Below are positions 36,072-49,284 of a stretch of DNA of 64,000 nucleotides, piece by piece. The stretch is from Ceratodon purpureus (lineage: Eukaryota; Streptophyta; Bryopsida; Pseudoditrichales; Ditrichaceae): NCBI GenBank assembly GCA_014871385.1, contig CM026421.1, forward strand, positions 18,208,158-18,272,157, read 5' to 3'. The position numbers and the translations under genes were made by a program. The notes under the pieces were generated by a model, which worked only from the letters and a program-made list of their open reading frames with translations, had not been told where the DNA came from and searched no databases. Position 1 is the first letter of the stretch. The number at the start of each line of letters is the position of its first letter.

Positions 36072-37093
36072 TTGAGATGATAAGCTGAGCGGCACTACCA
36101 AAGTGAAGTGTACAACAGAAGCAGTTATTGGAGATAAGTCCAGGCATGTAATGCACAGACAAGAGCTCATCTACATGTAGACCAGTATTATTGACAACAG
36201 TACCATTGTATTATTCATCTTGTGAGTTGCGTTATTACAGATGTGACTGCTGTTATTGACATTGAAACTGAGTGAGAGGTCTGTGAATTATGTCTCAAGG
36301 CACGACGTCACGCCAGTCTGCTCTTATCAAGAGCTTCGAGAGCGTCGTACGTTCAATCGGTGCTTTCAAGGTTTCGACATCATAAGCGCCTTTGAGTTGA
36401 TTCTGGCGACGATGCCAGGAGCCCTTGGTGCCTGCTAACAGCGCACGACAGTGGCTTTTGGCAGGTGTTGAAGGACGGGAGTACATCAGGTAGGCACTGG
36501 GCAGCAAACCGCAAAGGGCATACATGTCAGAGATCGCCTGCCTCAGAATATTCGTGCAGGGGCGGTGTCAATTTCGACAACGTCTGCCTTCAGGTTCTGT
36601 TCTTGGCTGAGTTTAATTCCAGTGGTCCTGACATCTAGAGGTCTCTCTAAGTTGTGTTGTGATTGTGATTGTGTTGTGTTGTGATTTCATCTGGCTATTT
36701 TTCATGTTTCGTTTGTGCCGAGCAGGTTAAATTGTTTAACATATAAGCCTCCAGCAAGAATTCAGACATGATGCAGTTCTTACGAATCCTGACTGACGAC
36801 GGTTACAACAATAAATATTCTCCATGCATTTAACAGGGTGAAGAGTCAAGACTTCGTTTGAAACTCACTTTAGGCATCAATCTGGCGCTGTGCAGAGATC
36901 TCTAACATTACCATGTCGGAACGCATAGCATCATCCGTTCATTTGACCTGGCAGGTACCAGTGCACAAAGTAGAATCCACTGGATGCACAGCAGTAAACA
37001 CAAGAGCGTAACCCTGAGAGATGGCATAGTCAAGTTGGAAGCAAGCTATTCCTGCTCGTCAGTAGCTCCTTACTTCAGAATCGCCTACGGATT

Positions 37094-37319
37094 CAGAGGG
37101 ATGAAGCTAGTGAGAGGCAGGAAGAGGCTGCAGGGACTACCACTCTGCATCAGGGTGTTGCTGTGACAACTGCATTGCCAAGAGTGAACTCAGGAGGGAA
37201 CTTTGTGGAGATATGGGTGAGGGATGGTGCGTGCTATTCCTGACCACCAATAGCTCCTTCCCTCCCAGACTGCACCTCAGGCAGAGAGGGATGAAGCTAG
37301 TGAGAGGCAGGAAGAGGCT
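37094..37319. repeat. Direct duplication of a roughly 90-bp segment
   Basis: A block containing AGAGGGATGAAGCTAGTGAG and the following GAGGCAGGAAGAGGCT occurs at about 37095-37129 and 37285-37319. The preceding sequences (GCTATTCCTG...TAGCTCCTT) are also alike, so the duplicated unit is about 90 bp with a period of about 190 bp. Its origin is unknown. Confidence 0.65.
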
Positions 37320-38333
37320 CACACTTCCCCGACTCACGCCTCCAATAACCACTTGAAATTAAAGAACAGCGTGCACAATTCCATCGCTACCAGAGACGGA
37401 ACTGTCGAAGGCAGAGGATACTCCGCAGAACTGCAGTAACAGAGAGAATTGTTCGCATCTTAGCACCACAGTTGGAGAGATTGGCAGGAATATCCCATCG
37501 CGTAGTCCTATCTCTTGACATGGTAATGATGCACGTAACTCCAGAGCTGGTATACAATCTGATCAAGCAACATAGACCAAATCGGTCGAAATGTCGCACT
37601 TGATCTAACCTCCTCTAGCACTACAAAACTCGACGCGTATTTGCAGTCAAACGGCACCAAGCCGAAACAGTGCGGTATCTCACTGACCGAGATTAACCAC
37701 CAACGCGGCCACCATCCGATTCAAATCTACAAGTCTATGATCATCTACCACGACTCACTACGCTGAAACGTAGAAAAGGACACGGACCAAAAAAACTGTA
37801 AAAAATGCCACAACACTCATACTCTAAAAACATACACATAGAAACCACTTCTAAACATAAAATCAAGACCCTGGCAAAACAACTCCTTATCAACTCCCAA
37901 CACAGCAGAATCCTCCACCGACAAGCTCACCCACGTGAAGGAAACACCTCCCAGAATATACTGCAACAACACAAATTACCAAGTAACCAACAGGGCACCA
38001 AGCCACCCACCTAGTAAGTAGAGAAGAACAAACATAACCTGGATCAGTCAAGAGAAACCCAAACACACAGGCTCCTGAAGGAGAAACCACCCTTCGGGCC
38101 AGGTAACTCCCAGAAGGATCAGATACTAGACAGTATGTCAAAGCCAGGCTAGACTTCCAGATCAAGCTCTCAAGAGCAGCAGTGAGAGCCTGATCAGCCG
38201 AAGTATAACTTCATCAAGCTCAAGGGGAGCAGGCAGATGCTAGACTACTAGAAGACGAGAGACTGGAAGGCAGAGGGAGCTTGGGAGAGAGGTGGCGGTG
38301 CAACTGTGAGTCGCAAGGGCAGAGTGGGGGCGC

Positions 38334-38341
38334 CTTTATAG
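38334..38341 (-). promoter_or_regulatory. TATA-like box in a GC-rich island, minus strand
   Basis: CTATAAAG on the minus strand sits in a GC-rich stretch (about 38280-38490) that contrasts with its AT-rich surroundings. Downstream on the minus strand, pyrimidine-rich leader-like sequence follows, but no recognisable protein is encoded (a 91-codon frame at 38165-37890 has no family resemblance). It may be the promoter of a non-coding transcript or of an old LTR. Confidence 0.25.
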
Positions 38342-38971
38342 CACCTCCACAGGGGTCCAGACTCCAGAGGGGGTCCTCCGGAGGCAGGCTGCCTGCGCTG
38401 GGGAGTAGGCGCTGGCTCTGCGACTCTGGACTCTGGGCTTGGGGGCGTGCCTCATGCCGCTTGGCTTTGCCTTTCCTACTTGGCCCCTCCCTGTTCTAGA
38501 ATTTTCAAGCTTTGCATGCTCAGACTATTTGCATCTGTGGAAAAAAACAATGCTAATCATCACCCGTGTTAATTTGGAACCATGCTAATCATCACCCGGC
38601 AATCAGGGATAGCAAGGAATCCACCATTTCTGTGGTGGACATGCTTGAGCAATGGTCTTGGTAATTTTGGTACTCTTGATACTGTTGATACTCTTGATGC
38701 TGTTGAAACTGTTGTTGAATCGGTATTTCTGTATGGATTGTCGACTACACATTTAGAATGAATGAATGCGCTTGGTGAATATATATAGCTATGGGTAGGT
38801 GCCTTCTTTGTTCCATCTAGGAAGGTTGGATGGGTTGGTCAATTTATATACATTGAAGTTCATATGTCCAATTTCACACATATACAAAGTGTTTACGGAG
38901 TCATTTAAATGTAATCTCTTTATGTATTATTTATGATATCATAGGAGTTTATTTTTTATACGTCCACTCTC

Positions 38972-39857
38972 TTAACTTAAAGGACAGAGGGGTATTTCCA
39001 CAAGTTTTTAGTACCTACACTACCATTCTTGCATTTTCCAAAGTGAGACAAATTTGAGAATCACTATAGGCAATTTAACCGTAAAATCTTTGAAAGTAGT
39101 GGGCTACCAAAATCTGTACCAAATTTTGGGTTTGAAGAAGCAACGGATTGATAGATAATAACATGTAAAGTGTACCAAATTTTGGGTTTGGAGAAGCAAC
39201 GGATTGATAGATAATAACATGTGAGTTAGGAAAAGTAGTGAATTTCTGAAATAATAACAGTGAGTTTCTGTTGTTTGACTGAAAATTGCTACTCAAGAAA
39301 TTTATAAAAACTTGGCAACTAAAGCTAATTCTCTTCTCCAGTATGTTAGGAACATGCACAATTTTTTAAAGATTTTTCTAAATTACCAATTTGGAGAAAA
39401 TAGATTTGACCAGAAGTGTCACTCTATATTTTATTTTTTCAACATGGCACTTTTTGGCAAATTCAAAAGGGTTTCTGATAAATCCAAAACGGTGAAGCCA
39501 TAAAGTAGTAGTCATACAAGCATTCCCAAAAAAAAATGCTAAAAACAAAAATCCACAAGCAGAGATCTTCATTTCAGTGCATAATGTATTCAAAGTACGG
39601 TTGAAACACTGTCACTATGGAAACACTAACTTCACTGTACAAACACCTCACCGAACCATGTTGTTTCTTTTTTCTAAAATCAGGGTTTCACTTTTTCAAT
39701 AAAATTTTAGCGTATACTTATTGCCAACCTGATTCTAAAGAGGTTAGGACAAAAAACACTCAAATCCGAAACTTCTAGGGCATTTTACTAAGGCATTTTA
39801 CTGTGTTTTCTATTTGTGGGGTAACTCAAAAGTGGTTGCTTCGTCCTTTAGGGGTTA
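38972..39857 (-). mobile_element. TTAA-bounded non-autonomous element, copy 1 (subgroup B)
   Basis: It starts TTAACTTAAAGGACAG and ends CGTCCTTTAGGGGTTAA. It is a reversed copy of the element at 54440-55261, sharing the ends and interior stretches such as AGAAAAC.CAGTAAAATG. It contains an extra 56-bp internal tandem duplication (39115-39226). No transposase is encoded. Both copies contain a related frame (WLHRFGFIRNPF), probably only because the DNA is similar. Confidence 0.85.
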
Positions 39858-42800
39858 AGTGGAGCACAAATATTTGAATTTTATGTAAATTTTACATCTA
39901 CTTTTATTCTAAATCAATTCATAATTAAGTCAAACTATAACTTAGAAACCATGTCTAATTTGAGGCTTGGTTCATATTTTTATGTAATATAAGTTATAGC
40001 TTGTTGTCCATATGAATCATCAATTCTAATTTATTATCTCAAGTAGCCATTTATATAGCAAATTATGTCATTTGTATTATCTACAAGAAGTTGTATTGGC
40101 TTAATTATAGCTTTTGAATTTTGTGATATTTTGATTATAGCAATAGTTTTCAAAAGAACTTATTGTTGTTGCTATAGCTTCAATAAAATGATCATATTCT
40201 TGTGGTGATATATGAGTCAATTTTCAACTTATTTTAAATGATGCACAAGTGCTTCAAATACAACATTCAATCAACAATTTGCATCCATTGATTACTTCAT
40301 CTCTTGCAATGATAGGTGGATAATTTCACATAAAAATAATGCTGATTAAAATACAATATTTTTTTTTTTGAAAGAATTGTTGTTTGATTCAATAAATTCA
40401 TGTTCTATTCAACTGGTATAAGTTAACTAATACTAAAGTATATAAGAAGATTTAGGTTAAAACTTTTTACCATCTTTTCAAAAATAGTAAACAATCTTTA
40501 AAAATATGCATTAAAATTGCAAAATAAATCCATTCTATTTAGAATGAATATGCAATCATTTTAATATAACATGAAATCAATAAAAATATGATTGAATAAA
40601 GTTATCAAATCATGCACCATCATTTTTAAAGTTACCTTCAAAAAAAATAGTAATTCATCTCATACCATAAGAAGTTGTTAACAAAAAGCTCAACCAAGCA
40701 AAGACAGTTTACAATGCATCTGCTGATTTTTTGTATTGGATTACTAGATGATTTTTGTATTGGATTACTAGACAAGTTTATAACCAAGCAAAAAGCTCAA
40801 CCAAGCAAAGTTCAACCAAACTAAACTTGTCTTTGTTGAATTCTAAAGTCACATGTATTAAATCTAGTGTAAGCAAGAAAATTAAAATAGAGATTCCTAG
40901 TTATAGTTTAGATTTTTTTGTATACGTGAATGTGAAACACAACATGTTTGTGAAAAGATTAGTGGATATGGTAGCAATTGATTTTTTTTCTTTTCAAAGG
41001 TGAAGATTATATTACATAATGGATGTATTTTGATAAACAATCATTGTGTTGATCTTAATCACATCTCGTGCACATTTTAGCCTTTGTTTACATGCCATAA
41101 TTAACTCTGAGGAAGATTCAAGGTGCATTCATAGACAAGATGATGAAGTAAGATCATGTAAATCCCTTGCAAAAATATATCATGGCTTGTGATGGATCAT
41201 AATCCACACAATTTGCAAAACAGGTGGGTAATATGAAATTGAGTATGTGCGGGTCAATCCTTTGAAGAATTGTCATTCTGTGCAGATATCCCATCATAAA
41301 ATTGAAGCATGGAACTGAGCAGGTGACTAGCTACAAGACTACCAAGGTTGTTCTTCCCGTAAAAAATAATATCATTACAAGCTCAATGGGCCCTTTGATA
41401 GCTTTGTTCAGTCCCTTCTCAAGGGCCTCGGGCGCACTGCAATTTCAAATTTACTTGGTACTTCACAGGTAGTAGCTGGTATTTTACTTTGAAGTCACAC
41501 ATTTTTCAAAATCTCATTTTTGATTTATGAAGACATACAGCTATAAAATTTTAATCCAACTATCCAATTTCATCGAGGTTCCATTGGCACTTGTTTGAGT
41601 AAAGTGTGCTAACATTTATGGGGTAAATGTCATATATAGTATTGTTAATTTCAACACATAAAGATTTATGAAATAAAAATCATCCAAAAAATGCAGCTTC
41701 CCTACAAAACAATATAGGCAATAAGGGGTTAAGTAAGGTGAAGTCATAAAAAGGAAGTCAGAGAAAAGCCATGCAAAAACATGCCAATTGTATATAATCT
41801 ATATGATTATTTCACATGACAGGCCAAGGCCATTTGGAGCTTTGACATGTTTGGATCCTTGTAGAATTCACAAAATAAAACCTAAGGGCTTTGCTCATAT
41901 GGATTGCAGATATTTTCTAAAATTTGTATATCAATGGATTGAATTTATATGCATCAAACACAGAATATTACACAACTTGACAAAGAAAATTGGGTTTGAT
42001 CAAAATAGAAATCCAATTCATTTTCCTTGGGCCATGTCAAATTTTCCTCCCTTCTTGGTGCATCCCAATATTTCATGTGAATTAGCTTTAGATTTAATTG
42101 GTATCGACTGTCATGTAAATTGTCCCTCAGGCTTGCGAAGAAGATCCAAATGAGTTAAACTTCTTGCAAAACATGTTGCATCGTTGTTGGTTTTGAAACC
42201 TCCATGACTTCCGATCTCATTTTCTTGGCACAAGAGAATTAAGTTTTTTTCAGTGATACAAAAAAAAGCCCTGACCTACTTCAGAGTCCAATTGGATGAA
42301 TACGGGAAACTTGTTTTTTGGTGAAATACACATGTGCCAACATCCACAGTTGGCACTATGAATAGTCGTACAATTGTCATTTTTAGATGGTGGATGATAG
42401 CACAACTGCTCGAGAGTGTGCGAGAAAGCCCATTGGAGTTCATTAGATCCACACATAACTTACAGCTAAGCCTTTCTTTGCCCCAAAGCAATCTACTTTG
42501 AATTCCATGCTGAGGCTTGCTTGTGATTTTGGACTTGTCATAGCAAATAAACCATCTAACCTACATGTGACTAGTTTGAAGGAAACGCAAACACATGTGA
42601 AGATAGTTGTTCAATAGGAATCAAAACCTAGTTTAATATATCTATTTTGGGGAAATGGGGTGAAATTCAACCAATAGCTTTGCCACCACATGAATTCAAC
42701 AATCTGGGTATGGGCTTCACATTCAGAACCAAGTCGTTATATTTTGGGGGAATGCTCTCAAATAGTAGTATACTGCTCAGAGAGAAACAGATTTAAACAA

Positions 42801-43751
42801 CAGTGGTGGGACTCAGAAGATTCATTTGTAGTTTGTCTACTTTTCTTTCATGCAGTCCACACAAAACTCTTCAGCAGAAGTAGAAAAATACAAGAAAAAT
42901 ATAACTTAATGTTGAAATTAAAGTCATAGATCATCAAACTTAATAAAATTGTCGCTACATGCTTAAAAAAAATTATCTAAAAAAAATTAAAAAATTAAAA
43001 TTGAAACTTAATAAAATCCACGTGGTTAAATTAGCCATTCTTCTCAAAACGAAATGCTAAATAAAAAATAAAAAATGAAATGCTAAACTTGCATCTCAGG
43101 TCGTGTAGGTGGTTTTTTTATTTTCTATTTTCCATATAATAATCAACTGGATAAGTCCAAGTGAGTAGTCGTATATTTGCTTATAATTGTATTTTGCTTG
43201 CCATTGACAATTTGTTCTCATCTGGATGGGCCTGGATCATTGATTCATTGCAACTATTGGTGTGGCCAGAAACCCCTCAAAGGGGTCACACAACAAGTGG
43301 GCATACAATAATAACTGTGGCAAAGCACATATGCATCAACTCACAAGTAAATGATTGGAACTATTGCAATTCCAGGGGACATTAGGAACATATTCGTCGT
43401 AAAACAATGAGATAGGAACCATGGAATGTTTTGGGAAACTGTCCCAATTCCTGAACAAGACAATGCTTCACCAAAAAAAATTCGGTGAACAAAACTACAC
43501 TAATCTGGCATTTAGTGTCACCTCCTACCTTAGTTGACCAAGGTCACATCTTTTTACTCTTATCTCTTAGTGCCCAGAGTAAAAATAGAAATTGTGATTT
43601 TATACCTTGGTAGCTTAGAATAGTAAATCCTTATGTGCATCTAGACTATCTCGTGCACCTTTTTTTCCCATTAGTATCCAAAAAATTCATTTCTAGAAAA
43701 TTTTAATTATTTATTTAACATCCTATAAATATGGATATGAATGCTTGGACA
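39858..43751. other. AT-rich intergenic stretch, no gene recognised
   Basis: Repeated phrases (AAGCTCAACCAAGCAAAG at about 40688 and 40788; GATTTTTGTATTGGATTACTAGA twice near 40725-40770) show small local duplications. The 121-codon frame at 41788-42153 has no family resemblance. AAGGGGTTAAG at about 41726 resembles a TTAA-element end, but no partner end was found. Confidence 0.45.
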
Positions 43752-44065
43752 ATAATCCCCGCCCTCGTTTTAATGACAAGGCGGGCCCTCATCCTCCTCC
43801 CCTTTCTCCTCTCTCCCTGATTATATTTTTTGGAGGTCTACGGCCCCTTTTAGTAAATTTAATAATTTTTAATGGAATCTGAGACCCCGAATTAACCTTG
43901 GGGAACCCACTAATTTATTTTTAGTTAGTTTACGTATTGTTTTATTTTTATTTTTAATTTTAATTTGTTTTTTCATTAACAAGCAAAATCTAAGGGGCTT
44001 TTTGCCCCCTCCAATGGGAACCCTGGTTGGGGGGGCCTTGTCATTAAGACGAGGCCAAGGTTTAT
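43752..44065. mobile_element. Inverted-repeat element (MITE), about 314 bp, family uncertain
   Basis: About 31-bp terminal inverted repeats share the core CTCGTTTTAATGACAAGGC on the left and CTCGTCTTAATGACAAGGC (reverse complement of the right end). The subterminal regions are GC-rich (GGCGGGCCC, GGGGGGCC), unlike the AT-rich surroundings. I could not fix a target-site duplication, so the superfamily is not called. It is non-coding. Confidence 0.65.
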
Positions 44066-46294
44066 CACCAGAATTATGAATATTGTTATCTTCTTGGGGA
44101 CTTTAAGATTAGATAAGTTGTCGGCCCCTACCTTCTGGACTACTTCTGAACTTAACTCTCAAATGTTTTTCAGATTAAAATAAAAGAAATAGATTGAAAC
44201 AAAAAAAATAATTAAAAATATATATTTAGATTGAAAATTCAATGACTTAAATGAGTTATATCTAAATTCACTTTGATTTATTGGTTAAACTATCTAATTA
44301 CAATTCAAATTTGTTTTTAAAAAAAACATACAATTGAAAGTGATTTCATAATTTTTGAGCAACTATAAATATTAAGAATATATATAAAAAATAAAAAATA
44401 AAAATTTTAAAAATAAAATAAAAAATAAAACTTTGAATATGGAAAGAAAAAATTAAGAAAATTTTGTATTTGTTTTTTTTTAATTCTTTATTTCTAAAAA
44501 CATTGGTTCCTTTGCTTTCTCAATTTCACATTCTATTCTTTTGCTTGAAACTTTTAGAAATTGTGAACTCGTCATTAGAGTTATCTTTAAAGTCACCTTG
44601 TGTTTTAAAAAAAAACCATGAGTTTTGCTTTAATGTTTTTTTTTTTTAATTTTTTATCTCAAATAGTTAGAAGACATGGAAGAACTTGGTGGTCTCTAAA
44701 CTCAATGAAAATCCTTAAAAACTAGTTTTCCTTAATGACAAATAACTCTATTAACACTTCCTTGTTTATATCTCTTCCAATTTTGCATATTTTTGAATTT
44801 TTTTGATACCATATACATTGAAAGGAGACCAATGGTTGTTACTATTGTAATGATGTATTGGTGCTTCTACACGATAACACAACATGTTATCAACTACTTA
44901 TAACATTGTAAGAATAAGAATTGAATACCCAGAAACACAAGGAGATTGTATATTATAGAAAAACTCTGCGTAAAATTATGGGAGATACCAAATTTGCAAT
45001 AATAACGTGACAAATTATATTGAAAATAGTAGAAGTAGCAAATGATGCATTGAGCTATGAGAAAAATAATAATAAAAGAAACACATTTTTTAAGAAGAAA
45101 GGCAACTTCTGTCGAAGAAGAGTCGATAGTAGTAGGTAAAATGTTGATTGTTTGGGGAAAAATGTCATTTTCAAAAAACATTTCTAAAATAGAATTCTTA
45201 GTTTATAAAGCTATTTGCAGGGACTGATTTTATTTTATTGTTATTTTTTTAATATTTTTGGGTCATGTAAATGACTTTGGAGTAATGCGGATGCAAATTG
45301 AAGGAGATACTTGAGTCCAATACACTTATTGAACCATGTAAAGAAAAGAATGTTTGTCACCTCTTTTTTTTTCCTCCTACATCATTTGGACAAATTTTAC
45401 ATAGTGTAGAGCCGAAACCCAAGGGCTTGTTGGTTGTATAACATAAAAAAATGTGAAAAAAATTGCTTATAGGATTTGGCTTTGAATACACACAAAATTC
45501 TTGGTAATTGATATACAAAAAATCCAAAAAAACAATCATAGTTTTATTTTAAGGCTACATAATTGAAATTGTATATTGTCATGGAATCTTTCCGACAAAT
45601 TGGATGACTCCATACAATGTTTTACGTTGAAGATATTTGCATTGACTTGGCCAAATCTTTGAATGAGTGGGGACAATATGAGAACTTCTCAAGCTTGTAC
45701 TGGGGATGTGATAACACCTACACATTGCCCCATGTGAACACAAATTCATACCAAAGTTCAATACCACAGCTTGAAACAAGTTGAGCGGATTGGCCAACCT
45801 CCTCTCTAAGAATTGTAACAATTGAGGATGTCAATTTCAAAAATTCATATGAATTTTTCATAAAGAACCAAAAATATGTTCATTTTGGAGTTCTGCATGA
45901 AAGTCTTAGATATTTGTAACACAGTTTATGCCACCCAAAAATCAGGCAACACATATGCCAAACAACTTAAACTATCAGGATCTGTGTCCTCTACCTCAAA
46001 TGAGTGGCTATGCAATACGAAGTTCCCAACCTGGAAACCAAGTCTTTCAGCTGCTGATGAGGAACCCAAGGGGACCTTGTGGGATGTGCAGGATATGCAG
46101 ACAGATTTTAATTTTGTTTAATAATACATTGCACATCTCGGATCATGTGAAAATAAAAAACCAGCGTGACCCATCAGCAGATTCAGTTATTTCTTGGGAG
46201 AATAAGAACAGGACATCTTACTACCACCACAACCCCAACAAATGTTTAACTTCTTTTTGAAAATGATGTCTGACCAGCTGCGCTTGAGGACTTA
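44066..46294. other. AT-rich intergenic stretch, no gene recognised
   Basis: Only short A/T-driven frames. Two overlapping plus-strand frames at 45876-46260 are open together but show no motif. Confidence 0.45.
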
Positions 46295-46670
46295 GAGCAT
46301 CTACAGCGATGGTCCACAAGCCGTCAAACAGGAGAGTTTGAAAGGGCCGGAGGCCAAACCGTCCCGCACCGTTGCTCCAAAGCGGGATTTAAGGATTGAG
46401 GGCCCGTTAAAATTACTTCAGGGCTCTGGCGCCTCCAGAGTCAAGCAAGGGCCCTTGGGCGTGATTATCGGCTCTCAAGAGCAGACTTCGAGACAAGAAA
46501 CTCAATCTCGGGAGTCCCAGCCACGTACGTGTCATCACGTAGAAGCTTGAAGAGTGAGTGTTGAAGGGCACCGCTGCGGGAACAGACCATTTGCCCTCGA
46601 GGAGGATGCTTCAGGCCACGCTAAACATCTTTTTGAGAGCCCGGCTTGTGGACCATTGTTGTAGATGCTC
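46295..46670. mobile_element. Tourist-like MITE (PIF/Harbinger type), 376 bp
   Basis: The ends are GAGCATCTACAGCGATGG and, on the other strand, GAGCATCTACAACAATGG. The inverted repeats extend about 29 bp (on to GTCCACAAGCCG) with three differences by eye. A TTA duplication flanks it (46292-46294 and 46671-46673). The TTA target and GAGCATCT-type ends fit PIF/Harbinger MITEs. No transposase is encoded; the 70-codon frame inside is incidental. Confidence 0.88.
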
Positions 46671-48024
46671 TTAGTGTTTGCACACCAAATGCGGCTCACT
46701 TTATTTCTCTCCAATTACGAGCGTGGCTCGAATGCCATGCTTGGTTGGGTCCATTTTGTAGCCCTCTCCGTGTTAGCATTCCATGTTTTTTTTTGCTAAA
46801 TTTAGTGCCATATGTCCCAAACTACTTTGTAGAGGTCCTCTTGATGAAGAAGGACTCCATTCAAACATATTAATAGGGGCAAAAATTTGCCCCACCCCTC
46901 TCAAACATGGGCTCCAAGCCACATTCGATGGAGGGATTTAGGACTTCTTTACTAGTGATGAGTGTTTTAACGCGCCAATGGCATATGTCTAGTGTCATTT
47001 TTGGCACCGAAGTCTTTTGTGCACGCCAACACCATGATGGCGCCCCACCAATGAACCTCCCACCAATAGCAACAGACACCTTACCAGCGACGCTATCCCT
47101 TCCATTGGAGTATTTTGGACTGCTCCCCCTACGGCTCCTTCGTGGCAACTTCGAGATTAGTCCCTCACCCAATTCCTTGTACATTCCAAAACCAGTCCAA
47201 TACAAAACATATAAAGTCAATCCAGAAAACAAGGCACCAAGAGTTTGCCCTCTTCATTGCAACATGGCGTTTCAGACATAAAATTTGGCGTTGTTTCAAA
47301 GCTGTTTGGAGTTGGTGCTTCGCTAATGGAGAAACATATACCTTTGACCTTGTGAATAGTGTGGCGATTTTACTATTGGCACGGTAAATGGACCGTCAGC
47401 GGAGAAGCTCTTAGACAATTCCACCAAACGCCTTAATGACTAAGCAAGTTTTGATTGTCACCGCGAAGTATCACCTTGTGGTCCATTGGATAGCGAGAAA
47501 TTACTTAGTATTCAATTAGAAAAATTGGAGTATTCAAAAGCTTGAAAATACCACTTGACATATCTTCTTTTGAATTTGGTCAATGCTCTTGGCTAAAAGC
47601 ATCCTCAATTGTTAGTCCAATCAGAGACACCAACGGGAATTAGCAAGCCCTCTGCTAAAAAGCAACCCTAATGGAAGGTGTATGTCTCACGCCAGTTAAG
47701 TGGGACCCGCCAAACATCGCCCGCTCACGCCAAATTTTTCATTTATGAAGGGAGATGTATACTTCTTGCTAAACTGAATTAATGATGCATCTATCAATCA
47801 AATAGCAGGCTGTTTTGACATGCGGTGGGGCCACAAAATCTAGTCCTGTAATAATAACGAGAGCGACCACTCTTGGCTTGACATATCAAAGCCCGGGTTT
47901 GATCCCATGGCTACAAGGTGAGTGTCCACTGGGCTTAACACATGGCGAACTTCACACTCTACTGTCTAATGACCTCCAAAGCCCGTTTGGAGGGTGGCTA
48001 TGACAAGTCACGATTAGGGATGCC
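46671..48024. other. Intergenic stretch with a possible old inverted-repeat element
   Basis: AGCATCCTCAATTGT (about 47596) and, on the minus strand, GGCATCCCTAATCGT (ending about 48024) may be the decayed ends of a roughly 430-bp MITE abutting the TTAA element at 48025. The 124-codon frame at 46907-47281 has no family resemblance. Confidence 0.35.
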
Positions 48025-48971
48025 TTAATTCCTAAAGGTCCAGGAAAGTGAAAACTACTTTTCGTTATTTCGGGCAGCTTAGATGAAGGGATTAAAATTT
48101 ATATTTTTGTCTAAGATTTTTAGTGGACGTTCTTTTTACCGTGATGTGTACAGTGTACGTCGTAAAATGTGCAAAGTCAAATTCCAATTTTAGAACTTTT
48201 AGCTAGAAATTTTAGATTTCAATTCAACTTTGGGCAATTTAAAAATAGGTTATTTTTTATTTTTGTTTTTTAGAAATATGTTCGTAACTAAATCACTATT
48301 CAAATTCCAAAGTGACTCAAATCAAAAAGTTTATCAATTTTTGAAGGACAACCTCTAAATATTACACAAACAAGCTTCAAAGTTTTTTGTAATTTTACAT
48401 TTTTTCCTTTCAAAATCAAAATTTGAGATTTAAGAATTTTTCAAATTTTTTTTTTTTCCATAATTTACAAAATCATAGATGTAACTTCTCACCATTCACT
48501 TTTTTACTAAACCAAAAAACTTTAACATTATTCAAGTTTTACCATATTGGGATTTTTCTACCTTGTTGTGGAAAATAATTTGGAGACATAAAAATGTACC
48601 AAAAAATCATTATGATGTTTCAAAGGATTTTGATGGAGGTCCCCAATTCATCTATACGGAAAAAATTTTGAGCAAACTGTTTGGGGTAATAATCATCAAG
48701 CCCTCCTTTGCACCATTTAGACTATGCCTTTTTAGCAAAGCGAAAAAATCTTTTCAATCAACTTTGAACCTTATAATCTCGCAAATGGTACAGATCCAGC
48801 GCTTGAAATTGAACCTGGTGTTAGTGCAAGTAGTTAGATTCAAGATCTTACGGTTGGAAATACCAAAAAAGTAAAAATGATTCAAAACATACATCAACTT
48901 CTACAAGGTGGTCAGAAATTGCAGTTTTTTGTTTTGAAGGTCCCAAAATACCTTGGACGTTTAGGGATTAA
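48025..48971 (+). mobile_element. TTAA-bounded non-autonomous element, copy 2 (subgroup A, 947 bp)
   Basis: It starts TTAATTCCTAAAGGTCC and ends GGACGTTTAGGGATTAA. Its interior aligns by eye along its length with the element at 50625-51561: GATTAAAATT.ATATTTTT.TCTAAGATTTTTA near the left, and ACAAGGTGGTCA..AATC/TT..GTTTT near the right. No transposase. The copies are visibly diverged, so the insertions are old. Confidence 0.85.
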
Positions 48972-49284
48972 CAACCATGCCCACTGTAGAGAGAGAAGCC
49001 ACTAAGAGCATGTGCACCGCAAGGATTTTTGCCCGGCCAACCTCAAATACTCATACCCAACTAGCCACCCATAATCAATCAATAAACTTCTCCATTTTCA
49101 AATTCAAAATCTAAAGAAATCTAAAAGAGATTACTAAGCGAGATTGGTAGAAAAGGAATCGTAGGGGAATATTTTAATAGTAGTACCATGATCAAGTTTT
49201 GGTATCATAGTAGTAAGTTTTACATTAGCCTATATATGTACCATATGTGATTTCAACTTTTCACTTCAAATAATTGTAATTATT

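Noticed and set aside
41715-41745. AAGGGGTTAAG as the end of a seventh TTAA element
   Set aside because: No partner TTAACCCC end within 2 kb in the right orientation.
41788-42153. 121-codon plus-strand frame
   Set aside because: No recognisable family, no clear promoter or splice signals, and surroundings of repeat-rich AT DNA.
46907-47281. Overlapping 124- and 120-codon frames on opposite strands
   Set aside because: Both strands are open over the same bases with no motif; likely incidental in a GC-richer patch.
48998-49060. TAAGAGCATGTGCACCGCAAGG as the end of another Tourist-like MITE
   Set aside because: No matching opposite end or TTA duplication was found nearby.
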